Source of the DNA: Trochalopteron elliotii
Lineage: Eukaryota > Chordata > Aves > Passeriformes > Leiothrichidae
DNA: 64,000 bases
Direction of reading: 5' to 3'
Assembly (NCBI GenBank): GCA_024734555.1
Contig: JANPWX010000073.1
Location: 1,736,465 to 1,800,464, forward strand
The notes below the pieces were generated by a model. The model was not told the DNA's origin, made no database searches, and saw only the letters and a list, made by a program, of their open reading frames with translations. Both the position numbers and the translations under genes were made by a program. Shown one piece after another: positions 11,301-23,999 of the stretch; within the stretch, counting starts at the first letter, position 1, and each line of letters begins with the position of its first letter.

Positions 11301-14300
11301 AGGTCCTGAAGCACTGAAGTATCAGACATAAAAAATACTTGCAAGCCATTTCCAGATTGAGCAGTTATTGAGGGAGGGCAAGGTGGCTGTACAAGTACTT
11401 TGCTGCTGTCAGGAAGACAGCTTCTTATGTGTGCTTCCTATTTTAAGGTTGTCATCTAAATCTCTTATCATTATGCTGCAGATGATGGTGATTGTCTTTG
11501 CTTGATAGCACAGTATAGTTGGTTGGAATCTTCTCACCTAGAAACTCCAGAGATATTAAAAAGGGTCTTTTGAATCTGTTCAAGCCTGCTTTTTGAGGTG
11601 TTCTACATTTTATTAAAAGAACTGTGAGTGTTCATCAAACTAGAGAAAAGTGTCTCTCTCTGTAGTCCCTTGGATGTGCCAGTCATCAGTGTTGTAGACA
11701 TACATGAATAAATGATGGCACTTACTAGTGGCTGACCCCACAGAGCAGGTGAGAATCTACTCCAGCTATTAAATATGAAATAACAAACTCAATACTCACT
11801 TGTCAAATGCTTGATTGATTGGCAAGGGCCTGTGGTTTCACAGCTGATGGTTCAGTTTCTTAATGCCAGCCCTCCACATGTGTCAGCATCCTTGTAGACA
11901 ACAAACTGGATATAGATGCCCAGGTAAATAGAAATGAGCTTGACAGAGAATGAAAGCTGTGCCTCTTGGGTGCCAAACAAGGTTTGCTCAATTTCCCTGT
12001 GGTAGCATCTCATTCGTGGGGTGCTAGAAATATTATACTCACTGGTGCTGAAACTTACTCCAGACTCTTTCTGGAAGGATGAGCAAGCCCCCTCATGGCT
12101 TTGTTTTAGACGGCTTACAAGGCAAATACTTAAGTCACATTCATTCATGTCAAGTTCCTGCAGGAGGAAAAAAATATCATGAAACAGAAGCTACAGCTAT
12201 AGCTTTTGTTTAAGAGGATGCTGTCAAGCCCTTTTAAACACAAATACCAAATATGTCTTCAAAGTTCTGAATTCTCCTGAGGACCATGTTCTATATTCCA
12301 CTACAGTAGTCTTGCTTTTTAAAATCAGTCCTCTGGTATTTACTAATCTGAAGGAAATACAGGACCCTTTCAAGCAGAGATAAAAAAAATATGCTCACGG
12401 TTGATGGCATAGAAAGCTAGTCCAGTATTCTGAGCAGCAGCTTAACTTTGTGATGTCTTGTCTATGTTCAAATCCCTGGTGCACATGGTTGTTGGGGTTT
12501 TTTAATAGCAATTCACATGCATGCTAATTTTTCCCTGCGTCTGTCCTCCATCCATAAAATGGGACAATAGGTTTGGGGGATAAATGTTTGGAATGTTGTG
12601 TAGAATTCACACCTTGAGATGACAGAATTGTAAGAAAGCAAATAAAATGCTCTTGATTAGAAGTCAAAGTTTCACATTGGTCCCCATGTTCTTCACTGCT
12701 GCTGAGCATTCAGGTGATTAAAGTTAACAATTTGCATGCTGTTGTCAGGTTTTGATTAATGTAAAAATATTTACTTGCACAAGGAAATAGAGTTCAAAAT
12801 GAGTGGTATTGAATGTATTTTAGATCAGCCAGTTTGGAGACAGAAGCTGTGCTATGTGACTCAGGTGAATATTGCAAGTCATTCTGTAATCAACTTGGTG
12901 CTTACATGTGGAGCCACAAGCTCAAGAAAGGTACAGGGGCTACATTCAAGCTACCCTGGAGAAAATTGCCACTTCTGACTCATTTTAAGAGGTGTCATAT
13001 GCAAGGTACAAATATGAAATTAGGGAGTGTGGGTTGAGGAGATGAGTAGATGACCATGATCACTTCATCCAAAGGTCATAGGATGCTTTCCAGTAAATCC
13101 TAAGAGAAATGTAAGTACTTGTCTTTTTCTATGCAGTTTACAAACCAGTGCAGCTGATAAGAATGTTTTACATTGCACAGTTCATCCAATACCAGGAAAT
13201 AGCATCCTTAGAAGTGTTATTTATAAAACATATTAAATGTACTTTTACTGCATTTGATAAATTGCCAATTTTCACAATAATTGATATTCTTCAAAGTCCT
13301 GACTTCAACATCCTGTGACTATGGTATAATCACAGGTTTCTTGTGTTTGTATGGAAAATATCTATTTTCTTCTTGTAGTTGTGAAAAATAACTTGAAAGC
13401 ATGATTCATAAAGGCTCAAAAACTAAATTTCAAATTAGAAAGTCAACATGCATGTTTTCAAATCTCACAGTCTTTAAGCCCATCCTGGGATTTCTCTTTT
13501 TATGCTTGGCCTATTATTTTTGACATTATTTTTATTTGGGTATGACAAACCTGTAGGTGAATGTTGAAGTCTTGCCTGGTTCCATTGTGCCTGTTCAGCT
13601 CTGTGCATGCGTGCAGCAGTAGCTGAAGTGAGAGTTCTGGTGGTGACATTCATGGTACTATTGAACTTCTGATATTCCTGCACTGGGACATCATGTCTTT
13701 TTTAAGACAGATTTAAATTAAATGCTTAGGGTGTCCATACCAGCAGAATATTCATACTGTCTTTTAGATTGTTCTGGGATTGGGAAGCACAGCCAAGGGG
13801 CAAATATTAACATATCTTTGAACCTTATGAACCTCCTGAGAAATGTTACAGCACTAACATTCAATATCCACCAAATTATTGAGAATTATATGACACCTAT
13901 CAGTCACTTTGATGTTCATGGGACTTGAGCAGTGTGTATCTGACTCACCTCTTGCTTTGTGACTGGTCTACCCTTGTGCAAAGTGATCCTGTCTCTTCCA
14001 AGCCTTCCTTGCTGATTGCAGCACATCTCTTTCCTTTCCATGAATATGTTTCTGTGCCACTTTTAATCCCTTTCAAGAAGCTGCTTCGGCCTAGACTGGC
14101 TCTGCTCTTGTGCCTGTTGTCCTTTCCAGCTGACAAGGACACAAACCCAAGCCGGGCAGCAGAGCCCCATTGCCACGACCAGCTCCAGTCACCTGGATGA
14201 TGTGTTCCCATCTTTTGCCTTTGCAGGCCTTATACACTCCATGGGGATGACTCGGCTGGTTCCTTTTCCTTATTGCCAACGTTAGATCACCAGCACCAAA

Positions 14301-14545
14301 AAGTAGACTGCATGTTGCACAGCCAGGTACCCCAAGATGAGTGCAGCACTGACTTCCTGGTGATTTTGCTACCTGTCAGCTCTTTGTTTCTTGTGGTGTG
14401 AAGCAAATTTTACTTTACCTGAAGCCAAAGTGACTCGTTCTGTAGCGGGGTGGAGTTTATTAATAGTAGAAATATATGTCCCCACCTCTGTAACGTTGTA
14501 ATTTTTCTTCAGTGGAGAGACCCTTGGTAATATAGTAGTAGGAAT
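8381..14545. other. Long non-coding stretch, no gene recognised
   Basis: This 6-kb stretch contains the longest open frame in the window (8,642-9,154, minus, 170 codons). It has no recognisable domain, and the opposite strand is also open over much of it, so I treat it as chance. The minus-strand frame at 11,852-12,148 is similarly unrecognised. No transposon or RNA could be named. About 9,980-10,080 and 13,130-13,280 are AT-rich. Confidence 0.55.
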
Positions 14546-14674
14546 CACAAAAAAACCAAACAAAAAAAAAACCACAAAAAAACCCAACAACGAAAACAAA
14601 AAACAAAACAAAACAACAAAAAAAACCACCAAAAACAAACAACAAACCAAACCCCCCCCCCAAAAAAAAACCCC
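14546..14674. repeat. A/C-rich low-complexity tract
   Basis: About 130 bases are almost pure A and C on the plus strand, made of runs such as AAAACAAAAC and CCAAAC. It includes a C run near 14,652-14,661 next to A9 at 14,662-14,670, and has very few G or T. It resembles the decayed A-rich satellite-like tracts common in bird introns. The minus-strand open frames across it (strings of F, V and G) are an artefact of the skewed composition. Confidence 0.85.
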
Positions 14675-14689
14675 TACTTAAGATTTATT

Positions 14690-14960
14690 TAAATCTTCAT
14701 ATTTCATTTTGAGAACAATGCAGCTGATTAAAACCCATCATATTTTCAGTTACAAAAGTTTTGACAGCATAAATCTATTTTTTGCATTTTCTTATATCAT
14801 TAAACTGTTCTACTCTATGCTAATGCTTAGTAAAGAGGGTTATTAGCACTGAGGGCGAACCTTAAAAGGGCTGGAGGTTTGATTCATCTATGAAGCACCA
14901 ACAAATTTGGATTAATTATTCAAATCTAATCCAAACCTCTCGAATCTGCAAAATTGGGCT
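14690..14960. promoter_or_regulatory. Candidate conserved element with inverted TAATCC sites
   Basis: An 8-bp inverted repeat places TTGGATTA (14,907-14,914) opposite TAATCCAA (14,927-14,934) with a 12-base AT-rich spacer. GGATTA/TAATCC is the preferred site of K50 homeodomain proteins (the OTX, PITX and CRX families), so this is a facing pair of such sites. CpGs survive at GGGCGAAC (near 14,855) and CTCGAATC (near 14,940) in AT-rich surroundings. The low-complexity block ends just to the left. Functional status is inferred from composition and motifs only. Confidence 0.4.
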
Positions 14961-15955
14961 AGAAGTCTCAAGAGAACAGGTTGGCTTGTGGGATTTCCAG
15001 TGCTGCCTGCCTAGTTTTCTGATGAGTCTACATCACCAGTAAAACCTTTTAAATGTACCACTTTTCTAAATTATATTTTAGATTCAGCATTGTCTGAACA
15101 GTGCAGCTGGTGCTTAAAGTTTTCAGCACAGGTGAGAAGGGTTCCTCTGTCACAATTCTGCCTTTTTTTGGATGCAGTACCTAGCATTTCCATGGAATCA
15201 AGGGTTAGGAGTTTAAAAAGGAAGAAAAGAGGCTGCAAAGATCACTGCCTTTTGAAAGTGGTATCACAGCCATGTTTCCTTCATTGGCAAAAAGTGTAAA
15301 TTGCCCCAAATATTCTGAGATTATTATTTTTTGTGTGTGTGTTGGGGAGTGATTCTGCTGTGAAAAGCTTAGTGTTTACTTTGCATGACAAATAGCTTTG
15401 AGTTTCCTAAAGCTCATCATTTAAAATTGTGTACATACTTAATATTTGATCCTAAATCTGCTTCCAGTTAAGTCCCTTGATACTTGGATGTTCTAGGGCT
15501 GTAAGAAATAGTCCTTTATATGGGCAGAAATATATCACCTGTCAAAAAAAAATTATGCTCTGAGGGACAAGCAGTGAGTCTGATTTTATATTTGCAGAGC
15601 AGCTAGCACAGCAGGGTCCCTACCTTGATTTGAGACCTCTAGGAACTACTCCAAGATAAATATCAAATGATAACTCATGCCATTCTGCAAGAGGACTACA
15701 GATTTTCAAGGAACACTAGGGAATTTTGATTTTATGACCCCAAGAGGAATAGCACAGACTTTTCTTTCCATTTAATGGACAGGGATGCTTGGGTTCCCTT
15801 GCTCAGTGACAGGCCAGCAGGCAATGCCGACCCTTGTGTCTGACCTGTGATCAAAATTCCTCCAGCTTCTCCAGTACGAGCTTACCTCAGGTAAAAGAAG
15901 GTTCAAAAGCACTCTGTGGAAGGTAAGACATTCATCCCCTTTCTGGGATGCAGAC
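14961..15955. other. Non-coding stretch, no gene recognised
   Basis: No gene or transposon is recognised. A short GT run lies near 15,333-15,342. The open frame at 15,090-15,299 has no recognisable domain. Confidence 0.55.
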
Positions 15956-15957
15956 AG

Positions 15958-16125
15958 AAAGCGTCACAGCTCATGGGTTTTGCAGTAAAAGGCAATTAAT
16001 TATCACCTCGATGACCTCCTTTGCTATCAAATCACTACTCAAATGATTTTACTACTCTTTATAATGTGGCTAAATCCTGACAATTTTATCTATCGATTTC
16101 AGTGAAAAGTGATGAGTGCTCATTA
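15958..16125. promoter_or_regulatory. Candidate conserved noncoding element
   Basis: The block contains CAATTAATTATCACC followed by a CTCGATGACC word and TATCGATTTC, with retained CpGs and homeodomain cores in an AT-rich background. Its texture is like that of vertebrate conserved noncoding elements. There is no direct evidence of conservation. Confidence 0.28.
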
Positions 16126-19100
16126 CATTAGAAAACCTTGTATTTTATGGTTGTGCCACCTGACTTCAGGGATCTGCTTTTATACACATATGTGTATTTA
16201 TATACTGCTCTCCCTGAATGTCATTTGTACAGTGTGGTGCTTAATATAATCCAGTGAATATAAGGCTCAGAATGGATTCTGACATGTTTTGTGGCTGGAG
16301 ATCTATCTAAAACCTTCTTTTAGTGTTCATAACCACTTCTGAAAATCAGAAAGAGATTTTTTTCTCTTTTTTAAGAGAATAATGATTTGACCAGCCCCTG
16401 ATTTAAAACTTTCAGGTGGATATCAGTCTGCGATAGTTATAGTAAATGACAGTTTGTAAAGCACAATTGTTTCACCAGTAAAGTTTCACCACGGAGATGA
16501 GGTGGGGAACTGGGAGCAGCAACTTCATGGATTCCCTTCATCTGCTCTCTCCTTTTTGGAGAAGGAAACAGGCCTGGAGTAGCTGCCCTTTTTCTCCCTT
16601 CCAATGTGTTTTAGTGCTAAGTCCCAGGGCTGTGGAGCTCTGCACACTCTAGGAGATCCTTTTTGCTATAGCTGTTGATCCTCTTTATCTTGAGAGTCTC
16701 AAGGGCAGAAGAGTCAGAAAGGAGATTTCAGGCAGATGTAGGCAAATTGTTTCTTCTCCTAAGTAGTCATTTCATCTCTTTCACCAATGAGCAAGACAAC
16801 TCTCCAGTGCTGTCTTCCCAGAGGTTGCAGCACCCATAATCTTGTTCACCATGGTTTCAGTCCCCACAGCTGACACAGTGGGTCCAATAAGATTTGAGTT
16901 CCTTTTCTATCTCCTTGAGTTGCAATGAAGAAGGGAAGGAAGGGGGAAAAAAGCTGTGGGAAGCACAGAGCTTCCATGCTTCTGAAGAATGGCAGAAGTG
17001 GTCTAATATTTTCAAGTGTGGGGAAAAAATTCTGTGCTATCTCTGCTGTACTCATGCTCCATTTCTGTTTTAAGTACTGGTAAAACTAAAGAGAAATCAA
17101 AATTGTTTTTTTTTTCCCCATACTGAATTATAGTGGGAAGACATTACCTTCACTTTTCTGTCCAGTCAAACTTCTGATTTTAGTATTGCCTGTTGTGCTT
17201 TAAGGTCTGCTTGTATGGATTGGAAGGGTAGAGATGCGCCCTACTTTTCCTGAGCCATTGTGACATGGTCTGTTGAAGAAGGAGGTTTTGGGTCCACTGC
17301 TTCTTAGGCAATGAGCAGTTAAAGAAATAATTGGTTCTTTAAGGAAGTTCAAGGAAGTTCTTGTCTAAGGAGCAACCTTGACTTAAGAATGGCACAAGTC
17401 CCCAGCATGACTTTTACTCTCCAGACCAAGTCGCCCAGCATAGCTCCTTTCTATCTTTCTTAGCTAAATTATACCAGCTGTCTGCAGATTTTTTCAGCTC
17501 CTCCAGTTGCACATGGTGGCTTTGGTAAGGGCTGGCTGGGAGGAGAAAGCTCTCTCCATGGGGAATATGCTTTCTTCCTTCAAAGGTTTTCTTCATTTGG
17601 GATTTAGGGTTAGTTTGTTTCTTCCATATTCTGTGATATTGAGTTGTGGTAGTAGCCTTACTAACAGCTGTCAACCCCCCCAACAGAGAGACAGGCAGAG
17701 CAACCAAATCCAAACAAGACACAAAATGAAATTCAAAATGTGTTCAGAGAAACATGCTGCTTCAAAGGCAGGTGTAGAGGTCCCCCTGGAGCTCATTACT
17801 CTAGTCAGTGGAGGGGAGGGGTAAGGGAGAGTGTGAGGTGGGAAGCAGTGTCTCCTTTTCCAAAAACTATAAGGACATGAATAATAACCATTCCTCAATC
17901 TCTTTCCATGGGCCCACAGACCTGGTCTTCTCTCCACCTTAGCACCTCAGTCACCTCAGAGGTGGACTGGGCAGGTGTATCCAGGAAAGATGCCTGCTGT
18001 CAGACACACTGACATGAATCCTCCTACAGGTAAAGTGTGTTTCACACAGACAGCCTTCAGTCTAGTAGCTCTTGCCAGTGTCATGTGGGCACACTGGGAG
18101 CCTCACCAGCAGGAGGTAAGGCCAGTATCCATGGCTTGTTTGCTTCTCCATCTTTCCTGAGACTGTCAGCCTGGGAGACAAGTAAAATCTGACTGTGATT
18201 GTAGATGGTGTGTCCTTTGGAGATTCGGGAATTGGTTTATATTAGACCTGTCAAATTAATTTCAGATGGGCTAATGTCCTGCGATTATTGCTTTTCTGCA
18301 AATTTCTTTAGCCAGTGAGCTTGAAGGTTCCCCTGCAAAAAGAGGTTATTCTAAAATTATCTGCATTTTTTAAAAACTCTTCTGACAAGTTTTGCAGCTC
18401 TTGTCACTTCAATCTGTTCAGCTAGTCTGTCTTTCATGTCAGCTTGAAAGAAAAGCAAGAGTAAGTTAAGTAGGTAATGGATCATCTCCCAAAAATTGGC
18501 CCTGATTCTTCAGTTCTTGCTGAGGTAGACGGCTTACAGTACACTGAGGTTATTTCACCCATGCAAGGATTATATGATGGAGGGATATGAATTTTATATC
18601 ATACATGAAGGAGGCAAGACATAAGAGTGTCCATGGATTGTGTGCCAGCACTGCAGCAAGTTCCCAGCCTTCTTTGCTGCCTTCGTAGCCTGCTACAGGA
18701 GATGTCTGAGAGGAGCATAATGAAATACTGCTGTAAGAAGCCATGGAGAGGTAGAGAAGGGTGGCATTGTACACAGCTGTTCTTCATTGAGGGAGTGATA
18801 ATGGAGAGCCTCTGAGTTACCACATGCACAACAGTGTGAGCTGGTCAGACTTGTGGTGGTGGAGAGCATGTTCTCAACTCTGCAGAGATTGTGTGCTGCT
18901 GGGAAGGCAAGAGGATGATAGCAGAGGAAGGCTGTGATCTCATGTGATCTCGTGTGCCTTGTGTAGAGCGGTGAGGTGTGATAAGCAGCCTGGTGCTCTG
19001 GAGCCTGCCCTCAGAACTAGCAGGGAGATTGTGAGGCAATAAAGCACAATGATGCAGAGTGTGAGAGAGGCTGTGAGCACACTGGATATCACACACGGCA

Positions 19101-21860
19101 GATATTGTGATGCTGGGTATCGTTGGAGAGAGAATACAGCAGAGTTGGCCGGTGTTCCCAGGCTTCTAACAGCATTCCCATGACTTTGATTGTTTGCCAC
19201 TCATTCTCCCCATACGCAGGCAAGACCCACTGATCTGGGAAACTATTGCAGCTGTTGCTATAAGCCTCCAGAAGGATCTAAAAGCTAATTGCAACAGCTA
19301 AAATAGCTGCTAGAATAAGGACTACATTCTCAGACCTCAGATCCTGCTGTGTCCCTGTGGGATGGACTTTCTTCTTCAGATCTGGGAGTCTGAGGGGAAG
19401 CAGCTGTGTTCTTTGCTGAGCCTTGACTAACTAGACCAGGAGAGACTTTTCTGCCAATCAAGAGACTGAAAACTAAACAACTGTTGTCATTTCAGGCCAG
19501 ATTATGGAAGTTTTTACAAGGGGCTGGGATGCTGTGTTCAATTGATACACAGTGCAGTTTGCCTTTCTGTTTCTTTCAACTGTTTCCTTTCTCAATGCAT
19601 TAGAGACTGACTGGATCAAAACCCCGTGGGTCACTCTCTAGTTTTCAACTTTGCTGGGAAAATGACATTGCAGCTCCCACTTTTCCTTCCCCTAGAAGCT
19701 CATAAGGATTTTCTGCCTCCTGCATCTTGGATTTGTTGTAGCAAGACTGGGGAAGAGCAACTGTGGTGCATATTAGCAGGAGAGTGAGGAAAAAAGAAGG
19801 ATCTTACAGAGTAGCAACAGTAATGGTGGGTGTCTGCTGACTGCAGTTGCCTTAAACCACCAGGCTGTGTATTTTTATTTAGTTTCTCCCAGGTGAGATA
19901 ACACTGGAAATAATTTCCCCCATTTTAGCTGTTACAGGGGAAGGTTTTTCATCACAGGCCAAGAGTGGTGAGCTGAGGACAGTGAAAGACAGTGGTTTGT
20001 GTAATCACCCTGCTGGGTGAGCACCTCTGGGAACCATGCGATCGCTAAGGATGAGCTGCAGTAGCACACCTGGCTCTGTCACCTAGTTAATAAGCTCACT
20101 TGGACTGAGTTTTTTATGGAAGCACTGGAGTGTGTCTGCGCTACAGTCCCTAGGATGATCCACTTACTCAAATTATCCATTTTTTCCTTGTCCTGTAGGG
20201 CATCCCTGTTATCTTCCCTCCCTATTATCCAAGATAATAGAGAGCTGACTTGCAATAATGCAGTCACAATGGCTCCACAGTGTCTGAATGATTCCCATGT
20301 GATTGACATTGTGTGTCTGTCAGAAACTTCCTGAAGAGCAATTCTCCATCAATGCTTCTTCCATCAGTAGGCATTAGACAGAACAGGGTCCTGTAGTGCA
20401 AGTCTATTAAAGGCCAAGAAGAAATCTCTTTCCCTATGACAAACAGAAGGAGATAGGAATTATACAAAGGGAGGGGCAATTCTTTTTGCTTATATGACTT
20501 CCTGTAGATGTGGATTGAGGTCATAGAGACATGGGGGTCTCTGTGTACTGTACCTGGGTTTCCTCAGCTCCCTGGGCCTATACAAGAGTGCAGATAAGCA
20601 ACCGAGGGAGCAACAGACCTCTCAAATGTTTTTATGTCTGCCACCAAGCAAAAGCAGACCACTCAAATGGAAATGGCAAGGGGCTTAATCCCAAACTGTC
20701 ATGACTCCAGTCTTTTCAACATTTGGAAATTCTGGTCTGTATCAGAAAAAGCATTTGAGAAGATTTAGCCTGTTCATGCTTAAGTGAGTCAAAGTTTTCC
20801 TTCTTATCATGTTTCTAGCCCAACAAGCAGGTCTGGAAATATCACAAGAAAACCTGATTCCTAGCTTAGTTTTGCTCACTCGGTGAAGATGGATATAATT
20901 CTCACTGAAATTCTAATTTATCATCAAAGCTGAGGCTTGTGTGGTTCATCACTAGTAATCACAGCCTACTGAGGTTCATCTCAGTGGTATGTTAATACTG
21001 CCTTTGTGCTGCAGCTGGACCAATGTGGGACTGACAACAGCATCTGTGTCCTCCACATGTTCAAAATGAGTTCATGACTAGCTTCAGTGTTAAAGGGCAG
21101 GAGCCCAAAACTGCCCGTGGTTTGCAGAGCCTGGGGGCTTTCAATCCAGTTTTGTGCTTTGCCTTGGCATCCACATAAACATGAGCAGCATCTCATGTAA
21201 ATGGAGATCCCTAGTCAGGCTGAAAATTCAGTGGAAGTCTCAGCCTCTGTCTGATATAAATCATAATACTGGGCCATGTACACTGAGTTATACTAGCAGA
21301 CCTGGTGGTCTAAAACTTATTACAAAATTGATATGCTTTCTATTCAGCAAAAATTTTGTCACTAGATTTTTTTCTGCAAGTAATGCTAACTTCATTTCTC
21401 AACCCATTGGCTGTTTTAAGGCATTGTAGCTTTGACCATTCTTGTGCTTTCTCAGTGTGTTTTGCAACTCCTTACCTTTGTGCCGTGGCTGTTGCTGCCT
21501 AAGTAGCGTGCCATGTGTGAGGGGAAGGCAGGAACTTTAAAAAAACAGAAAGTGAATTATGCACTTTCCAGAACTAATCTTCAGATACTTGATCTGTGCT
21601 AAAATGCATGAGGCTTTAGGGATTTGTGAACATTTTCATGAATAATAAGAGCTTCACAAATAACAGGAGAGTGAACTCGCCGATCTTATTCCCAAATCTT
21701 TTATATATATAAGAGATACGATTGGCTCAAGCTTTCAGAAGGAGTTTGGCAGCAGGTCACTTTTTTTCTGATCAACAAAGAATAGGGCATGTGGGAAAGG
21801 AAGATGAAGCACATTATTTGCAGGGCTCCTACATCCATGAGTATTCTTGACTTTTATAGA
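16126..21860. other. Long non-coding stretch with short tandem duplications
   Basis: No gene, RNA or nameable transposon is seen. A perfect 10-bp tandem duplication (AAGGAAGTTC twice) lies at 17,341-17,360, and a near-duplication of GTGATCTC lies near 18,938-18,953. Around 18,600-19,150 the sequence is GTG- and GAG-rich, and the overlapping open frames on both strands there look like compositional by-products. A short TATATATATA run is near 21,704-21,713. Confidence 0.5.
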
Positions 21861-21864
21861 TTTT

Positions 21865-22180
21865 TCAGTAAATTAGCATAACTACATAATCCAAGATTTC
21901 TTGCAGTTGTTTTCCCTCCCCAAGTTGATGTGACTGAGAGAGAATGCGAATGCAACAGCTTAAAAAGAAGATGGGAGGAAATTATCATATTTAATATTGT
22001 TTATACAGAAACTGGCATACTTTATAGAGCATCATCTGATTAACTCATTTCCAGCCCTGCGGCGTGTGTGCATCTATGACGGTGGGGAGGAGAAATGAGA
22101 GCTAGGCCGTGTTTTTTCCTGGCATGAGGAACTGTTGCTGTAACACTTGTGTGGCTGGCAGCATAAGACATAATATTACC
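21865..22180. promoter_or_regulatory. Candidate conserved noncoding element
   Basis: AT-rich cores (AAATTAGCATAAC, ATCATATTTAATATTG, TGATTAACTC) alternate with retained CpGs (ATGCGAATGC near 21,944; GCGGCGTG near 22,059; ATGACGGTGG near 22,076; GGCCGTG near 22,106). That combination is uncommon in neutral AT-rich DNA. The call is by texture only; an unrecognised ancient repeat would look similar. Confidence 0.3.
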
Positions 22181-23815
22181 TAGAAGAAAACCTTTAAGTG
22201 TTGGATTAATTTCCCACCATCTGCATTCTGTCTGTACTGGAAATCTAGATCCAGAGCGAAAGACTGGGGAGCAGATCTGAGTAGCTGGCAATTAGATTTG
22301 GAGAAATGAAAAATGTTTTCAGAGACTCCTTACTAGCCAGCTGTTTGGTGGCTGCAAGGGTTTGGTCACCTGAGGAGCCAGTTTTGGGAAAGGCTCTTTG
22401 GCTTAATGTCCTGAAAAGATTGGCAGAGAGGAGCAGCGGCTTATTGCAGAGGTGCTGCCAGTTGCAATTAAGGACAGGTTGTTGGGTGCTGGCAGCTGAA
22501 AAATGAATGCCAAGCTCTAAGGAAGCATCCAAGGAAATTGAGCTAAAAGTTTTGACCAAATGGGATTTGCTCAAAAGGTGTACTGTTGTGTCAGGATGAA
22601 ACCTCACCATGAAGCAGCCATAGATGTAGGGAGAGGAAATGGTGAATGGTAGAAGATCAAAGCAGAAAGGACTGGAAGGAAGAGGGAGCAGCAGAAGGAA
22701 AAAGTGAATTTCAGGCACCTGTCATTTCTTCTTTGGCTGCAGCTTGCATCAGCAGTGAACCACGGAGAGCAAAACCCTCAGGGGAGAAGATAAGTCACTG
22801 AATATTCAGTGTAGCTGCCTTGTGCAGAGCCCAGAAGGGATGGCCCTGTCTCAGCTGCCACCCAAAGCACAAAGGGTCCTTCCCAACGAGCAGTGTGACA
22901 GGCAGGTAGGGGGCTGAGCAAGGGTAGTGCAGCTGCTGGTGGGAGCTCTGCCTGCTGTAATGTGCTTATGTTTGTGTGTTATTTTCTTCTCTTCTAGGTA
23001 AGTGCATAAAGTGCTTATGAATGGTTCTAAGGTGCTCTGGCACATGCTATACTGGGATCTCTCTGGCTTCTCCAAAGAGGAGGAAAAAACAGCGCTCTCT
23101 GAAATGGTAACACCATAACCTGTGAAGTAGATGTGTCGGTGATTACTGAGCAGTTCCCCTGTACTTCCCTCTGTAAATCTGTTTTTTTGTTTTTAGTGAT
23201 AACCCAGAGTCAGTCAGAAATGCACACACTGTCTTCCTCAGCCTGGGGGTTCCAACCTCAGTCCCAGGTGACAACAGTCCCCTTGATGCCATAGCAGAGC
23301 TTGCATCCCACGATCTGCATCTTGGCATCTGCTGCCTTTTGCTCCTGCTGTTTCCAGCTCTTCTTCAGGCCTCCCTATAGGATGGTAGATATTTTCTAGA
23401 AGAACAGCTTAAATATCAGCCAAAAAGTATTGTGGCCTTTGTTTCTCTTTCTGCCTTCAGAAATTGTTGGATATTTGGACACTGCAAAAATCCATACAGT
23501 CACATTTCATACCTTACCTCATCAAGTGCAGGGAGCTCCCTGGACGAGGTTTTCTAAATTCCTTTTCCTCCGGCTGACTTCTGATTCACCCGGTGGGGGA
23601 TTGTTTTGAGAACATAGTGACAACCAAGCAAAAAGAAAATTCAGAACAGCACTTGGGGCAAAGCTCCTTGGCAGTGAGATGAATTGAGCTACTCAAGGGA
23701 AGTGCTGGGAATGTTATTGTTTGTGATGTTTAAAACTCTCTAGGTCAGAAATTGCAGGGAACAGTTCTGTGCTTGGCAAATGGACATACTGGTGGAGACG
23801 ATGGGTCTTTCTTAT
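22181..23815. other. Non-coding stretch, no gene recognised
   Basis: The minus-strand open frame at 22,245-22,718 (157 codons) has no recognisable domain, and the plus strand is also open across part of it. No repeat family could be named. Composition is moderately GC-rich around 22,800-23,350. Confidence 0.5.
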
Positions 23816-23819
23816 CTCT

Positions 23820-23985
23820 GACAGCTTTTATTTATTATTATAATTTATTGTTTTATTAGCTTCGGATCGTTGACTTCACCTCTAATTCAGTTTTGCTGTA
23901 TATACTACACAGTCCATTATAAGCATGGAACTAAATGAAATGCTTTTGTGCTGATGTGGTGCTTGTTTGTTTCCCAGTGGAGCAA
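23820..23985. promoter_or_regulatory. Candidate conserved noncoding element
   Basis: A TTTATTTATTATTATAATTT run leads into GCTTCGGATCGTTGAC, where two CpGs survive close together, followed by CTCTAATTCAG. The block is short and the call is weak, based on CpG retention in AT-rich sequence. Confidence 0.25.
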
Positions 23986-23999
23986 GGTGATATAAGCAC

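Noticed and set aside
14369..14663. Minus-strand frames rich in F, V and G, resembling membrane segments
   Set aside because: They are direct translations of the A/C-rich low-complexity tract.
22245..22718. 157-codon minus-strand open frame
   Set aside because: It has no known motif and overlaps a plus-strand frame; nothing in the context suggests a gene.
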